A DNA stretch of 64,000 bases from Paraconiothyrium sp. Pb-2020 (GCA_022419385.1 JAJUBI010000006.1:4278001-4342000), one strand, 5' to 3'. Counted from the first letter of the stretch, positions 32,133 to 43,974 are shown. Numbers and translations are program-made. Notes: generated by a model not told the origin, from the sequence alone.

Positions 32133-35100
32133 GGCGTTCGATTGGACGGTCTGGCCTCGCGTGATCGGTGTGTGGCGATCTTGATGAGGGCGACTTTTGA
32201 TAGGAGGGTATATATTCGCTTGGTACGATGTCTGCTATCAGCTAGTCAGCAGAAGTACATTCTTCACCGATATGAGGGCCACTGCAAGGATAAGAACGTG
32301 GCATCGTACCTGCGTCAACCGACGTGCCTTGGCCAGGATAGCAGATGCGGCCCGGAGACGCGTCCGGCACAGATACGGGTTGGAGAAGGAGAGTGATCAA
32401 GACGAGAGCACAAGTTAGTCGTGTGATGGGTGAGACATCTGTGACCAGCTTCTTATATGCTCAGGGACGCCCATTGTGCATATGTGACACTCTTCGCTAG
32501 CTGAGTGTGCAGTTTGATTGCAATGCACGCAGGAGCTGACAGCTATAGGTTCATCGTGGGTCTGCGTTACTGCTGAGCAGCGAAGCTACTGAGACAATCT
32601 TTGATATGAAGGCCCACCGGTATGTACTTCCCGTTTCGAATCTTGCGGTGTCGCAGAAGGCTGATTGCGCCTTCAGAAGATATTCCTAACTGGACAGGAA
32701 TGTAATGGCAAACCGCGGCTTCGGCTCGCTTGTTTACGCGGTACAGTGCGCGCAACTCGCCCTCGAGTGACACGATCGCGTGGTGGCTCGGTATGTAGCA
32801 AGTGGATCTAGATCCTAATTGGTAGGCGAGACCAGCGCAATCCTTAAATGGTAGTCGAAAACGTAGTTGTGAAGTTAGATATGTTTGCTATTCTTCAGCT
32901 TCCGCTGCCTATAACTGTGAAGAGCTCCACTCTCCTGCATAAGGTTCCCACCACCGTCGGCATGCAACAGAACATTCCGCGTATGCATGTCAACGTCGAG
33001 TAACGCCCGTGTTGCCGGTGAATGTTAGGAAAGCGTGGGATTAGTCGACAGTGGGCCCAATCATGTCAGATCTCAGCTCACTCAATATTGCAAATGGGTG
33101 TGAATTATTTCGTCCGAGGCTTGTCAAGATGTGAAGCATCACGTCGCCAAGAGTACGTGGTGCTATTGTAGACCAAGCTTCAAGTCTGTCGGTCGGAAGA
33201 CGATTTGCCAATCATGTGGTGGACTGGGGTTCCTCATTCTTGACATGCCTCCAGCCTCCCGAGTTCCGAACAGAGTTGAAGTTGAAAGTCGCTTTGCTGT
33301 GAACTGTATATGAATGACGTAGTTGCGGTGGCCATGCTTCCGGTTGGCGAATCGTCTATAGACGGAGCGATAGCAACAGCCCTGTCGTGCCACGTCGTAC
33401 CTGCACGAGCGGACCTACTCTGGAGTTTCGGAAAATAGATCGAGATGTGTGTTTGCGAGTTCTTGGTGCCGTTGCCAACAGCCCACTCTAGCTGACCAAT
33501 CACACGCAACCGCTCACCGCTGGTTGAGGTCCAGGCACCATCTGATGCGAACCACTGCAATTGCTGCAGGCTGGCAGATTTGACAGGAGACCGTTTCCAC
33601 TGCTGGATAAAATCCTACAAGCGTCCGGTGAACGTCTGCGCGGGTCCGACTGAGCAGAGACACTGGTGCATATAGATTTTGCCTGATGATATTCAGACCG
33701 CTGCGATTGAGACATGCCGTCAGCCTGCATTTGATGGCCGCCCTGTGGGGTCCAGATGGTGAAGCCATCGCCACATTGCGGTCGCCGTCGGTGCGCTGGC
33801 CATGTGGCTGCTAAAGGCGCGGGCTGTCCTATCTAACCATCTCTGGCTGTCTAGTATACCAACGGATCCTGAAAAAGTAATATAGAACGTGTGCTCACTG
33901 CAGCAGCAGTCGAAGGTTGGAGGGCTGCGTGGCTGTGGACGTGGGAGCTGGCCTGCCAATGCGTGCTGGCACGACCTGGAACTATGGCGACATGGCCGGA
34001 CGACCTGGAGAAGTTGGTATCGCGCTCCATGGCCTCAATGCCAGCTGGCAACGACGCCCCATTCTTGCGCCTTTTGAGGACAAGCGGGCCATGCGGGAGA
34101 CAGTTGCGGTTAGTGAAGAGGTCGACGCTTGACACGTCAACCAACGCAGCTCTGTCGCCGCTGCAAGATTGACGCAGGAGCTGCACTCCGGAGTCCCACA
34201 TTGACTGGGCGCAGATGGGGGATTATAGTAGCACCGATTGCCTATGCGCCGCCCTGTCAATTCATTTCCCTCGTACTGTTGTCGCCGCGCGCAATTGCTG
34301 CTGCGTGTCCCTCGCCCCATTGTCAACACCACGGCGATTGTCGCGAGACGGAGACGACCCCGCTGCGGCTCCAGCGACGGACGCGCCCGCCGCCATCCCT
34401 CGTGCGCGCCGCAATTGCAAGTTCCTGGGTGTGTGTGCCGAGCGCTCAAACGCGAGCACTGACCGCTCCCACACCGCCTGCCGACCGTTCGCTTTTTATA
34501 CCGTCGCAGCTCCTCGCGCGGGCGACCACGAGGCCGGACGACGTCGCAATGCGCTGTCTGAGGCTCTCGAACTCGAACTGCCAGCCTCCTGCACCTCCCG
34601 CCTCATGATTGACGCTTGCTGACCCCGCCGCACCTCTTCCCGAGTCGCCTCACCCGTCGCGCGCTGCCATTGGCTCCCACGTCATCTCGCTGCCCACTCG
34701 AGCATCCACGCTTTCTGCCTTGTCCCTTTTGGGGTAATCTGGAGTATTGTACGCCCAACGCACCTAGTGAAGTGCTTCATTATCCCGCGCCGATGCTGAC
34801 AGCTGTACAGTCCCCTGGAGTTTTCGTGGCGTTGCAACGGCCGTCTGTATAATATCAGCCCAAATTGGGTCCGTCCACATCAGCATACTTACACCTTGTA
34901 CCATAACAACGCCCGCCCTTAGCACCTAATACAGCTTTTCCACAGAGCCAGGCAAGCCAGGTATCGAACCGTCAGCTTCGCATATCGAGCGCGGGCTAGT
35001 CACGAGAACGACCATTCACCACCGACTTCTGCGCACGGTGCCCCTCCTGAAACGGATCAATTGGCTGGAAGAGCCCCCAGCTTTTGGCGCTCATCTGATC

Positions 35101-35449
35101 GACATCGTCTTTGGAACTCATTCGATCCAGCTCGGACCAAGTCGCACTGCGCCGGTTGCGAGATACGGCGCGGCGGTCCAGCGAGGTTGTTGATGGTGAG
35201 TGCTGCTTCCAATTTGGTAGAGGCCGTGATTTCCTTCTTTCCAGCCGTGTCCAGAAGCCATCGGAAGTTGTGTGAGAGGTTGGAGAAGGGAGTGGAGAAG
35301 CAGAGAGAGCGCCAGTGTGGTTACTGGAAAGAAGGTCGGGGGCGTGGCTTCCCATTCCATCCGGCACCCGCGGTTGCTCTTTCCACAACATCTGCCACGG
35401 TCGCTCTTTCCTCACAACCAGCTCGCTGACGTCAAGCAGCCGCAAAGCA
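32133..35449. other. 3.3-kb gene-poor stretch and 14-3-3-like leader
   Basis: No supported gene. Overlapping frames at 33.9-34.6 kb on both strands reflect GC-rich sequence, not coding. The last few hundred bases are probably the promoter and 5' UTR of the gene at 35450; the open frame extends upstream of its ATG to 35315. Confidence 0.5.
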
Positions 35450-37012
35450 ATGGCTACTTTGGACTTCGACCAGAAATTCCTTGGTCGGATAGCCAAGCAG
35501 ACAGCAGACCACCACCCGCTCCTCTCCGCCTCGCTCTATCAAATCCTCGGACTCTCAGTCCTCCTAGCACGTCGACTCGTTCGAGCGAGGAAGTTACGGA
35601 AGCTCGATACCAGTCGCGACACGCCCTCTCTTGCCCTCTACCAGCACATCCTCTGGTTGTCACGCGAAGGCCTCTCCATCCTAGAGCTCTGCGTGTTACC
35701 GTATGCTCAGGACAACCAACATGGACCAGAGTGTAGGGTCCTCAGCGTCAAGCTGCGAGCGAGTTTCTATCACATCTTCTGCCTGTTTCACAATCAACCA
35801 CCCGTCACAGCCTCAAATATGACCACCACTGATCCTAGGACACTCGGCGTACCCCCATTACCGCTGTCTGAACGGAACGGCAACGGGCAGCGTCCTAGTG
35901 ACGCATCGAACTTTTCGCCCTCATCGAAGCGTGCTGGTAAACAGCCTATGCTGCGCGAGCCGATCGACTCCATTGTCTCGGAGACCTCTTTCGTCACCAA
36001 CCCTTACGCGATGGGCGGCCCGGTTGGCACCCCTTCGCCCGGGCCTCCTAACGCGCCTCCTGGTCTTCATCCTGTACCCATTCCCCAGCCATCATCGTTC
36101 ATTCTGCCACCTCTCAACTTTGTGCCGCTGGCTGGTGGATACTTTACGACAGCCAGTGGCTATGCCACGCAATATCTTCCTGGCTCACACCCATTAAGAT
36201 TATCGGTGGCTCTTGAGCACAGTGCTTTTCTTTGGGACTGTATGCACGACCACGAAGAATCTCGCCGCATAGCCCGGCGTGCGATCAAGGACGTATACCG
36301 CGCGCAAGAGGCTATGGACGATAGCGAATTTGAAGACGCGGCTGAACTTGTGGGTATTCTAGGTCGCATGATGAAGCGCAAGAGTTGGGAAGCCACACCA
36401 CGCGTTGGAGGTATGGCAACGCCGGAGCCAACCGTGCCTGCCACTCCAAGTGGCGTACAGCCAAGCGGTGGTGGCTTTCAGAGGAACGACAAAACGAACT
36501 TGCCCAGTCAAGGCAGCCCTCAAGGCGGTCGGAGACCTACAGATGGCGCTTCTACTGCCTACCCGGCTGCAGAGGCTCCGCCAGCTCCTCATCGCAGTCG
36601 ATCGAATTCCGCGACTAAGGCCAGCCCGAGGCGCAAGCAAGGTGGCAGCCACGAGGGCACGCCGCGTTCTGATACACAACATATCACAGGCGGGACCATT
36701 CAAAATACCACGCCACGTGCGAAACATGCCAGCGTTGAGAGTGGTGCCAGCACCACGCCGCGTGGCCCCCAAGGAGGACGGTCTCCAGCAACACCTTCGA
36801 CTGTACGATCCGTACATCAGCAGCGTGGCAATGGCTCAGCAAAGGGTACACCGGTGATAGGAAACTCAACACCAGTTTCGCCTAGCGCAGCGGCGTCGCG
36901 AGCTTCGGACGCGGTTCGAACCTCCCCCATCCTTCGCCGATCACCACCTCTGCGATGCTCACCGCGTGCGTCACCAGTGCAAGACTATTCCCACGGCAGG
37001 CCGGACCGATGA
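35450..37012 (+). CDS. 14-3-3-domain-like protein with disordered tail
   Basis: Single exon, 520 residues. Residues about 1-130 are helical (DFDQKFLGRIAKQ, LSREGLSILELCVL, LRASFYHIFCLFHNQPPV). A second helical part near 215-310 includes YLPGSHPLRLSVALEHSAFLWDC-type sequence and EDAAELVGILGRMMKR. The LPGSHPLRLSVALE segment corresponds to the helix-7/8 region of 14-3-3 proteins, where the phosphopeptide groove lies. Between the two parts is a proline-rich linker, and the last 190 residues are low-complexity Ser/Thr/Pro/Gly/Arg, typical of disorder. This is the divergent fungal 14-3-3-like family, not the canonical 14-3-3 of about 260 residues. The ATG is preceded by about 45 in-frame codons without another ATG. 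Likely cytosolic; partners unknown. Confidence 0.8.
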   Translation: MATLDFDQKFLGRIAKQTADHHPLLSASLYQILGLSVLLARRLVRARKLRKLDTSRDTPSLALYQHILWLSREGLSILELCVLPYAQDNQHGPECRVLSVKLRASFYHIFCLFHNQPPVTASNMTTTDPRTLGVPPLPLSERNGNGQRPSDASNFSPSSKRAGKQPMLREPIDSIVSETSFVTNPYAMGGPVGTPSPGPPNAPPGLHPVPIPQPSSFILPPLNFVPLAGGYFTTASGYATQYLPGSHPLRLSVALEHSAFLWDCMHDHEESRRIARRAIKDVYRAQEAMDDSEFEDAAELVGILGRMMKRKSWEATPRVGGMATPEPTVPATPSGVQPSGGGFQRNDKTNLPSQGSPQGGRRPTDGASTAYPAAEAPPAPHRSRSNSATKASPRRKQGGSHEGTPRSDTQHITGGTIQNTTPRAKHASVESGASTTPRGPQGGRSPATPSTVRSVHQQRGNGSAKGTPVIGNSTPVSPSAAASRASDAVRTSPILRRSPPLRCSPRASPVQDYSHGRPDR

Positions 37013-38095
37013 CAATTACAAGGGCGTGGTGGACATGCAGGAAAGATGGATGTGCAATGGACAATACCTGATGTTGAAGCGCAGATCGTTCTTCGCCCAC
37101 CCAGCGAGGTCGAATCGCCATCCATTTCCGTCACGCCCGACGGCCACCGGTACACACGAAGACATCCGCATGTCTAATACCTTAGACATGAAGATCACTT
37201 GACTCCTCCCAGATATCCCAGCAACCTTTACACCTCGCATATCATCGCCACTAAGTGTTGCCCAGTGAAAGCAACCTCCCTGTATTATATTGGCGTTCCC
37301 AGGCGTACATACCGGATTTCCCATTTTGGTCACGAAAAGCTTCCCACTGTGGGCGGCTACCTCATTGTTCCTGTTTGATTAATACGTTATTTGATTATAG
37401 AGCCATCGCTGTGGCTCCTCCATGCGGATCTTGTTTATTTGGACTTCTTGACGTTCATGATACCACTCTGTTGGTCGACCACTTCATCGGACACGGCGCT
37501 TTGGTAGATATTCTTGGCCCGTTGCGATACAATGGATTGTTTGGATACTTTACGAACGAGTCTTCATGGCATCCGTCATGTGCTACCTGACATTAACATG
37601 CCGATGATCCATATGACTAACTGCCGACCGGTTTCCCAGCTCTTGGTGATCGCTGGGTTGAAAACCACTCACTGCATCCCATGGTCGTGTTCACATATCA
37701 GGTTGATGTTCCGGCGTACCTGAGCATTGCACGTTCGTAGCATCTCTCGCCCGCTCATTCGTCGGACTTACCCGCTTTGACGAAGCGCACTACAAGCCTA
37801 CTTTGATTTTTATGCTTCCACCGACTAACTTTCGCAGGCCTGCTCTGACGAATTACAAGCGTGACAAGTGTATTGTGCACGTTTGCCACACGCAAGCATT
37901 GCTCATCCACCGCAAAGTAAACCGCACATACACGAGGCAACGCCATTTGAATCACGATGGGTTGCTATCAGTAGCATTGCGGTACATTGCAGTGACGCTC
38001 ATGCGCCCATCGCTTGCCATTCCTTCCCACAAGAAGTATCTCCCAATTCCCACTCTTCACTCTGGTATAATACACTGCAAACGCCTGCCCTTGCC
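37013..38095. other. convergent intergenic region
   Basis: 1.1 kb with no supported gene; 3' flanks of the 14-3-3-like gene and of clf1. Confidence 0.6.
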
Positions 38096-40138
38096 CTACT
38101 CTCCCCCACCCTCCGCAGCCTGCGCCTGCGCCTCCTTCTCCTTTTTCCACCGCGCCGCATTCGCCAGCAGCCGTGCCATATTCGCCGCGCTCTTGTCGTC
38201 CGCGGGGAACACATAATCAACGTACTCCTCGAAGCTGTCGTCGTCGAGCTTCCTCCTCTTCTTAACCTTGCGCGGCATCTGCTTGGCGATCTTCTCCCTG
38301 TCCTCTGGCGCGCCGACCTCGTCTTCAAACGACTTCCACGCCGCGAGCAGCGCGACGCGCTCTTCCTTGAGCTCGCGGTCTTTAAGGCGCGTATGAGCCG
38401 CGTCGAAGACGGCACGGGCGCGGGCGATGGCCGCCGGCGACGGAGGCGCGTCGTCCTCTGCAGTAGGGGCGTCTGGCTCCGGGACGCCGAGCTCGAACTG
38501 CGCCCACGACGTCCACACCTTGACGTGGTCCGTCTTGTCGAGGAGGCGCTTGTACAGCGCGCGCGTGCGGTCGTACTCGGCCTCTCCCTCTTCGAAGTCG
38601 ATGTACGCTTTCCAGAGCAGCTCCGGCATGTCGAGCTGGGGTTCGTCAACCGCGAGCTCGAAGATTGCGCGCGCGCGCTCGAGGTCGTCGAGGCCGCGCT
38701 CCAGCTCTGCGAATTTTATCCAGGTGGAGGTGTTGGCGCCGTTGAATTCGATGTACTTGGAGTACAGCGTGCGGCAGCGGCCGAACTCGAAGAGCTTCAT
38801 CTCGAGCTCGATGTAGCCTTTGAAGAGCTTGTCTTTGGGGCACATGCCTATTGCCTGACCGAGGAGCTTTCTTGCCTTCGCAAGCTCGCTTTGCCGGAGC
38901 TCGAAGTGCGCGGCCATGAGCCATACTTTGGCGAAAGTGAAGCGCTTGTGCGGAAGGAGGCGGAGGCATTCGGTGTAGATTTGGCGCGTGCGTTCGATGT
39001 CGCGGGATACGGTTTCTTCGAAAATGGCGTAGAAGAGCCAGAGGTAGATGTACCGCCGCCAATGGCGCTTCTCCTGCGTAGGCGGGATTTGTGCTATGGC
39101 GCGCTCGTAGACGTCGCGCACGCGGTCGGTGTTGCCGGATGCTTCTTCCAGGCGTGCAAAGTCGATCCATGCATCGTAGTTCTTAGGGTTCTCTTTGATC
39201 TGCTCTTCGTAGTGGACTCGTCGTTTTGAAAGAATGACGTCTTCGATGCCGTCGCGGTCGCCGTATTGCTTTTCGAACTGTGTAAATGCTTTGTGTAGGT
39301 TTACGGATTTTGACCGGGGCATGCGATCGAGTGCGAATTTGTAGATGGCTCGCGCGCGCTCCACCTCTTTTAGTTTGGCTTCGAACTTTGCGTACGCCAT
39401 GAAAAGCTTCTCGTCCATGAAGTCGTCGCCCAGGGTCTCGACCGCGGTGCCGAAGACATCTCTGACCAGATCACTTGTGCCATTCTCTTCCTCGAACTTC
39501 GCCCATTTGATCCAATTCTTCGGCTCCGGATGTACCACCGTAAATCGCTCGAAGATAGCTCTTGCCTTCTCAAATTCACCGTGTCTCTTTTCAAGCTTGA
39601 TATACGCCGACCACGCCGCCTCTTCAGGTTCCCACTGCATCCAGCGCTCAAACACCGCTCTCGCACCCTCGATGTTCCCCAGAGTCTCCTCCATATACAC
39701 ATACTTATACCACAGCTTATCCACACGCGGTAGGATCGTAACCGCACGATCAAACAAATTCCTCGCATGATTGATATTCCTAGTCTTCATCTCCGCCTCA
39801 CAGTACCTAATCCACAGCGCCACACTCGTGCTATCCACATCGAGCGCTCTCTCAAAGATACTCCGCGCTCTGCGGAACTCCTTTTGCTCGAGTTCCCACT
39901 GGGCATAGCGCATCCAGTTGTTCATGTTTATGCGGTTGCGGCGGACATAGTCTTCGAATTCCTTGCGCTTGCGCCCCTGGAACGCGTGCAGCTCTTCCAG
40001 GTCGGCGAAGCGCTGCGTCGGCGCTTTGAGCTTCTCATCTTGGCGGTCGACGGCTTCGCGGAGGAGTTGTTCGGCGCTGATCTGGATGGGTGCTGCGGCC
40101 TTGTTTTTGACCCGTGGCGGGCCTCGGGAGGACTCCAT
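38096..40138 (-). CDS. clf1: pre-mRNA-splicing factor Clf1/Syf3 (Crooked neck)
   Basis: Single exon, 680 residues, the usual length for the family. The protein is a continuous array of HAT repeats with the characteristic W-x-x-Y/F and ARxIFERAL patterns (for example WMRYAQWELEQ, ARSIFERALDVD, WIKFAELERGLDDLERARAI). The N-terminus PIQISAEQLLREAVDRQ and the FEDYVRRNRINMNNW start of the repeats are diagnostic of Clf1. The C-terminal tail is basic then acidic (PRKVKKRRKLDDDSFEEYVDYVFP). Clf1 is a scaffold of the Prp19-associated (NineTeen) complex, needed for spliceosome activation. It is transcribed divergently from prp31, another spliceosome gene, across 449 bp. Confidence 0.96.
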   Translation of the reverse strand: MESSRGPPRVKNKAAAPIQISAEQLLREAVDRQDEKLKAPTQRFADLEELHAFQGRKRKEFEDYVRRNRINMNNWMRYAQWELEQKEFRRARSIFERALDVDSTSVALWIRYCEAEMKTRNINHARNLFDRAVTILPRVDKLWYKYVYMEETLGNIEGARAVFERWMQWEPEEAAWSAYIKLEKRHGEFEKARAIFERFTVVHPEPKNWIKWAKFEEENGTSDLVRDVFGTAVETLGDDFMDEKLFMAYAKFEAKLKEVERARAIYKFALDRMPRSKSVNLHKAFTQFEKQYGDRDGIEDVILSKRRVHYEEQIKENPKNYDAWIDFARLEEASGNTDRVRDVYERAIAQIPPTQEKRHWRRYIYLWLFYAIFEETVSRDIERTRQIYTECLRLLPHKRFTFAKVWLMAAHFELRQSELAKARKLLGQAIGMCPKDKLFKGYIELEMKLFEFGRCRTLYSKYIEFNGANTSTWIKFAELERGLDDLERARAIFELAVDEPQLDMPELLWKAYIDFEEGEAEYDRTRALYKRLLDKTDHVKVWTSWAQFELGVPEPDAPTAEDDAPPSPAAIARARAVFDAAHTRLKDRELKEERVALLAAWKSFEDEVGAPEDREKIAKQMPRKVKKRRKLDDDSFEEYVDYVFPADDKSAANMARLLANAARWKKEKEAQAQAAEGGGE

Positions 40139-40587
40139 GGTGAGATGTGTAGTGGTAGGAAATGGTGGGAGTGGGAGCGCTCCAGGCAGGGTGGCAGATT
40201 GGCGCGTGGAAGTCGACGCGCTCGCGGCGCTGCAAAGTCAGTGAAGTGATGGAGGTTGGAGCTGGGGCGCGAAATTCACTGGGCTGGGCGGTACGGCGCG
40301 GCAGAATGTCCAATCTCGACGCTAGGAAAGTAGCCCTGTGCGTCACCTTGGTCGCAACTTCACTTTTCTCGTCTATCAAATAACAACGCGCACGAGTTCT
40401 CTCCTGCGGCCACACCGCGCCTGAGGTACGTTATTGCTTGCAGCTCTGCGACGCCACCACTCAACCACTGTTTACTAGGAGGTTTTCCTCCGGCCGGTAG
40501 CTAGTCGCCGCCGTTTTCGCGACGCAGGCAGTAGGGTGTGCCGCCACTCATCTAGTAAGGAACTACAACCGGTAGTTTTGCGCAGAT
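40139..40587. promoter_or_regulatory. bidirectional promoter region clf1/prp31
   Basis: 449 bp between the two ATGs, with no other gene. Both products act in the spliceosome, so shared control is plausible. No specific binding site is recognised. Confidence 0.7.
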
Positions 40588-42303
40588 ATGGCGACTCTAG
40601 AGCAGGAGCTGCTCGCCGATTTCGCGGATGTGGGGTCCGATGAAGAGCAGGTGGACATGGGAGGAGACTACGAAGATGATCTGGCCGACCTCGCGAAAGA
40701 CTTTGGCGGCGGCGCATCCGGCGACGAAGATGGAGACGAAGATATGGCAGACGAGGAAGCCGACTACGCGGCCAAGCAGAAGAAGCAGAAGGGTCCTGCG
40801 GACATTCGGGGCGCTGCGAACCTGATTTCAAAGCTAAAGCCCATCCTGGAGCAGATTGATGAGGTCAAAGACAAGATGGAAGAGGTTATGGATGGCGAGT
40901 CGATCGAGGATAATCCCGAATACCAGCTCCTCAAAGAAGCCAACGAGAATTCCACTCAGATTGATGATGAGATCACGGCTGTGCACAAGTTCATTCGCGA
41001 TCACTACTCGCTCCGGTTTCCGTACCTCGAGGAGCTCATCAAGAATCCTGTTGACTACGCTAAAACTGTAGCCATCATAAAGAACGGCCCTCTAGACAGT
41101 ATCAAGGAAATCGCTCAAAGTTCAGACAACGTGGTCGGGGTACCGCTAAAAAGTATCTTGGAAGGTCCCCAGCTCATGGTCGTCACAGTCGAAGCTTCAC
41201 GAGCAGGGGGACGAGACCTTAACGATGCAGAGCTTCAGGCCGTACTGGACGCTTGCACCATGCTCCTCCACCTCGACAAGGCCAAAGGCATTCTCACCGA
41301 ATACGTGCAATCGCGCATGAGTGTCTTCGCGCCCAACCTCACCACCTTAATTGGCTCCCTGACTGCCGCCCAACTCATCAACTATGCCGGCGGTCTTGCA
41401 GGCCTTGCAAAAACACCTGCGTGCAACATCCCCCCACTAGGTTCCAACAAAGCCACCGGCCTCGGCTTCGCAACCAACGTAGGCATCCGCCACCAAGGCT
41501 TCCTCTACCACAGCCCTATGCTCCAAACCGTCCGCCAGGACCTAAAGAAACAAGCCATGCGCATCGTCTCCGCGAAGCTCATCCTCGCCGCCCGCGTCGA
41601 CATGGTGCACCAGTCCCCCGACGGCTCCACCGGCCAGGACCTCAAAGACGAGTGCGAGCGCCGCCTCGACAAGCTCACGGAGCCGCCCAAGAACCAGGGC
41701 GTGCGCGCGCTGCCCGCGCCTGACGACAAGCCCAGCCGCAAGCGCGGCGGCCGTCGCGCCCGAAAGGCAAAGGAAGCCACCGCCATGACGGAGATCCGCA
41801 AAGCGCAGAACCGCATGGCCTTCGGCAAGGAGGAGAAGGAGGTCGGCTACGGCGCGGGCGACTCCACACGCGGCATGGGTATGATCGGCGCAACGGACAC
41901 AGGCCGCATCCGCGCGCACCAGATCGATCCCAAGACGCGCGCGAAGCTGTCCAAGAAGAACCCCGGCTGGGGCGGCGACACGGCGCTCAACGGTGCGAAT
42001 ACTTCGCTCAGGGGCTTCGGCGCCGGCGGCACCTCGACTAGTCTGCGCGCATCCGGTCTGCGGACGGGCGGCGTGGGACTTCCGGGTGCGGGAACGAGCT
42101 CCATTGCGTTTACGCCTGTGCAGGGGCTTGAGCTTGTGGATCCGAAGGTGAGGGAGGAGATGAATCGGAAGAGGAAGGCGGAGGAGGATAGGTGGTTCAA
42201 GGGGGGGTCGTTTACGCAGTTGAATGGGACGAGTACGGCGAAGGTGGACAGTGGAGGTTTCAAGGTTCCTGCGTTGCCGGCGAAGAAGCAGAAGCAGGGA
42301 TAG
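40588..42303 (+). CDS. prp31: U4/U6 snRNP factor Prp31
   Basis: Single exon, 571 residues. The acidic N-terminus (residues 1-65) is followed by the NOSIC/Nop region: HKFIRDHYSLRFPYLEELI, LIGSLTAAQLINYAGGLAGLAKTPACNI, then GFLYHSPMLQTVRQDLKKQA and AAKLILAARVDMVHQSPDG-type sequence (SAKLILAARVDMVHQ). These are the Nop-domain segments that bind Snu13/15.5K and the U4 kink-turn. The C-terminal half has KKPKRGGRRARK-type basic residues, the AQNRMAFGKEE segment and the GSFTQL end typical of Prp31. It stabilises the U4/U6-U5 tri-snRNP. Start chosen at the first ATG, giving MATLEQELLADF, which matches the family. Confidence 0.96.
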   Translation: MATLEQELLADFADVGSDEEQVDMGGDYEDDLADLAKDFGGGASGDEDGDEDMADEEADYAAKQKKQKGPADIRGAANLISKLKPILEQIDEVKDKMEEVMDGESIEDNPEYQLLKEANENSTQIDDEITAVHKFIRDHYSLRFPYLEELIKNPVDYAKTVAIIKNGPLDSIKEIAQSSDNVVGVPLKSILEGPQLMVVTVEASRAGGRDLNDAELQAVLDACTMLLHLDKAKGILTEYVQSRMSVFAPNLTTLIGSLTAAQLINYAGGLAGLAKTPACNIPPLGSNKATGLGFATNVGIRHQGFLYHSPMLQTVRQDLKKQAMRIVSAKLILAARVDMVHQSPDGSTGQDLKDECERRLDKLTEPPKNQGVRALPAPDDKPSRKRGGRRARKAKEATAMTEIRKAQNRMAFGKEEKEVGYGAGDSTRGMGMIGATDTGRIRAHQIDPKTRAKLSKKNPGWGGDTALNGANTSLRGFGAGGTSTSLRASGLRTGGVGLPGAGTSSIAFTPVQGLELVDPKVREEMNRKRKAEEDRWFKGGSFTQLNGTSTAKVDSGGFKVPALPAKKQKQG

Positions 42304-42758
42304 AAGGAACGGGAAGGCCGACTCGTGAGGACTTGGAGCATTTAAGGCGCTTAGGCGGATACCAGCTTTTGCATTGGGCGGCGTTGGTAGGAGGAAAGGT
42401 TATGTAGCCCATCGGGCTCTTTGGCAGCTAGCTGCTGTTACGCAGATATCATAACAAGCGTGTTCAATTTCCATTCAAATGCGTATGTTTCATTCAGTTT
42501 CAACTACACCTTCTAGGACGCTGTGTGGCGTGCTATTTGCAGGTCATGTATCTCGATTCCTCTTCATAGCTCAGACAAGTACTATGATTCATTCAAGAGC
42601 TCATTGCTCATACCGTCTATATGGGACGTCCCTATCATTCAGCTTTTGGCACAAAACCAGGCCAGACAGTCGCGTGCCACCCCCAACGCCGGTCCCATGC
42701 CATGACGAAGAAAGCATTATCATCTCATCACGTTCCCTCAAACCGCCCTTCCTCTCCT
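42304..42758. other. convergent intergenic region
   Basis: 3' flanks of prp31 and of the eIF3h gene. Nothing else seen. Confidence 0.65.
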
Positions 42759-43974
42759 CTATGACTCCCCAGGCAGCAAGTTGTTCTTGACCGCGAACAT
42801 CTTCGTGCTGACGCCCGCAGTGAAGCCATCAACCTGCCTAGCATACTGCTCCACCTGCCGCGAGTTAAGCAGCGTCTCCAATCTGCTGGGCTCCTGCGGC
42901 AGCTTGAACAGCCTCTGCCATTCGTCCTCTGGGAGCAGCGGCTGCTTCGATGCCGTCCTCGCGGCGTTTTCGGCTTTGCGCTTCTGCTGCCAAGCTGTGA
43001 TCTTTGCTTGCTCGCGCGCAAGCGAGCGCTGGTAGTACTGGTGGTTGTTGAGCTCTGTGTGGTGGTTCTCGATGCTCTCGAGGAGGAGGTCGCATGTCTT
43101 CTCAAGGAAGGGGTCGATGGAGAGGTCGAGAGAGTCGTAGTTGGGGAAGAATGGGGGTTCGGGGGTGTTGGGGTCTTGCTGGAGGGCAGCTAGGTTGGTC
43201 GGGAAGGAGAGCTCCTCTTTGGGGGCGTCGGATGGGAGCTGGTGGAGAAGCGAGGTGAGGAGGTGGGAGTTGTGGACGGTCACGGGGAGTTCGACGAGGA
43301 TGTCGTGGTACCGGAGACCGCTCTTTTGCAGACTGTGATTGTCAGTACAGCTTCATACCAAGATAGTCTGCGTTCATACTTGTCGGTGGTGAATTTGCCC
43401 TCTTTGTATGCCGCAACGAAGGCAGGGGAAAGCCTGTATGCGCGCAAGCTCAAGCTACCCTGCGAACTTCTGCTAACATCGTGCACCAAGGCGATCGCCC
43501 GCTCGTTGGGGTCTTTCTGGTAGAAGAACTGATTCTCGATGGTGTTCAAGTTGACGAAGTTGCCCATGCTTGTGCTCGTGTACCAGCCAACGTTGTTCGC
43601 GTCGACGTTGACTTCCCGCAGAAACTTGATCATCTCATTCTGGTAGGCTAGGTTGGCCTTCGCGCGGGGCGCTGCCGCAGCGAGGTTCGCGGCGTTGTTG
43701 TTGTCGCGGTGGTCGTCGCTGGCGGGGGCATCGATGCTGGGATAAGGGAAGCAGGAGGTGACTTCAAGGAGGCCGGGCTGGTTGGCAGACTCCATGCCAA
43801 CAAGGCAGCCGGTTCCGACGGTAGGGAAGGTTTTGGCAGCATGGTTGATGAGCTTCATCACAACCTGCGAGAGTCAGAGGGGCTGGTGGGGCAGTGGTAG
43901 AAAGTGCGCGGGTGGCATACCAGGGCTTCAACCTGTACCGCCTTGATAGGCGAGTCCTTCAGAGCGTCGGCCAT
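42759..43974 (-). CDS. eIF3h: translation initiation factor eIF3 subunit h
   Basis: complement(join(42759..43332, 43380..43864, 43921..43974)), 370 residues. Introns of 56 nt (43865-43920) and 47 nt (43333-43379) preserve frame; the short first exon codes MADALKDSPIKAVQVEAL. The MPN fold is evident: VVMKLINHAAKTFPTVGTGCLVGME, NNVGWYTSTSMGNFVN, ALVHDVSRSSQGSLSLRAYRLSP. The MPN metal motif (ExnHxHx10D) is not complete, as expected of eIF3h, which is a structural subunit. After the second intron LQKSGLRYHDILVELP follows, also diagnostic. Functions in the eIF3 complex that holds the 40S subunit. Upstream on the same strand, 283 bp away, is the carboxylesterase gene. Confidence 0.94.

Noticed and set aside
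33851..34622. Several 80-160-codon frames on both strands around 34 kb
   Set aside because: Mutually overlapping in a GC-rich promoter-like stretch; none has motifs.
37868..39229. 453-codon plus frame opposite clf1
   Set aside because: Antisense shadow of the HAT-repeat gene, with no independent support.
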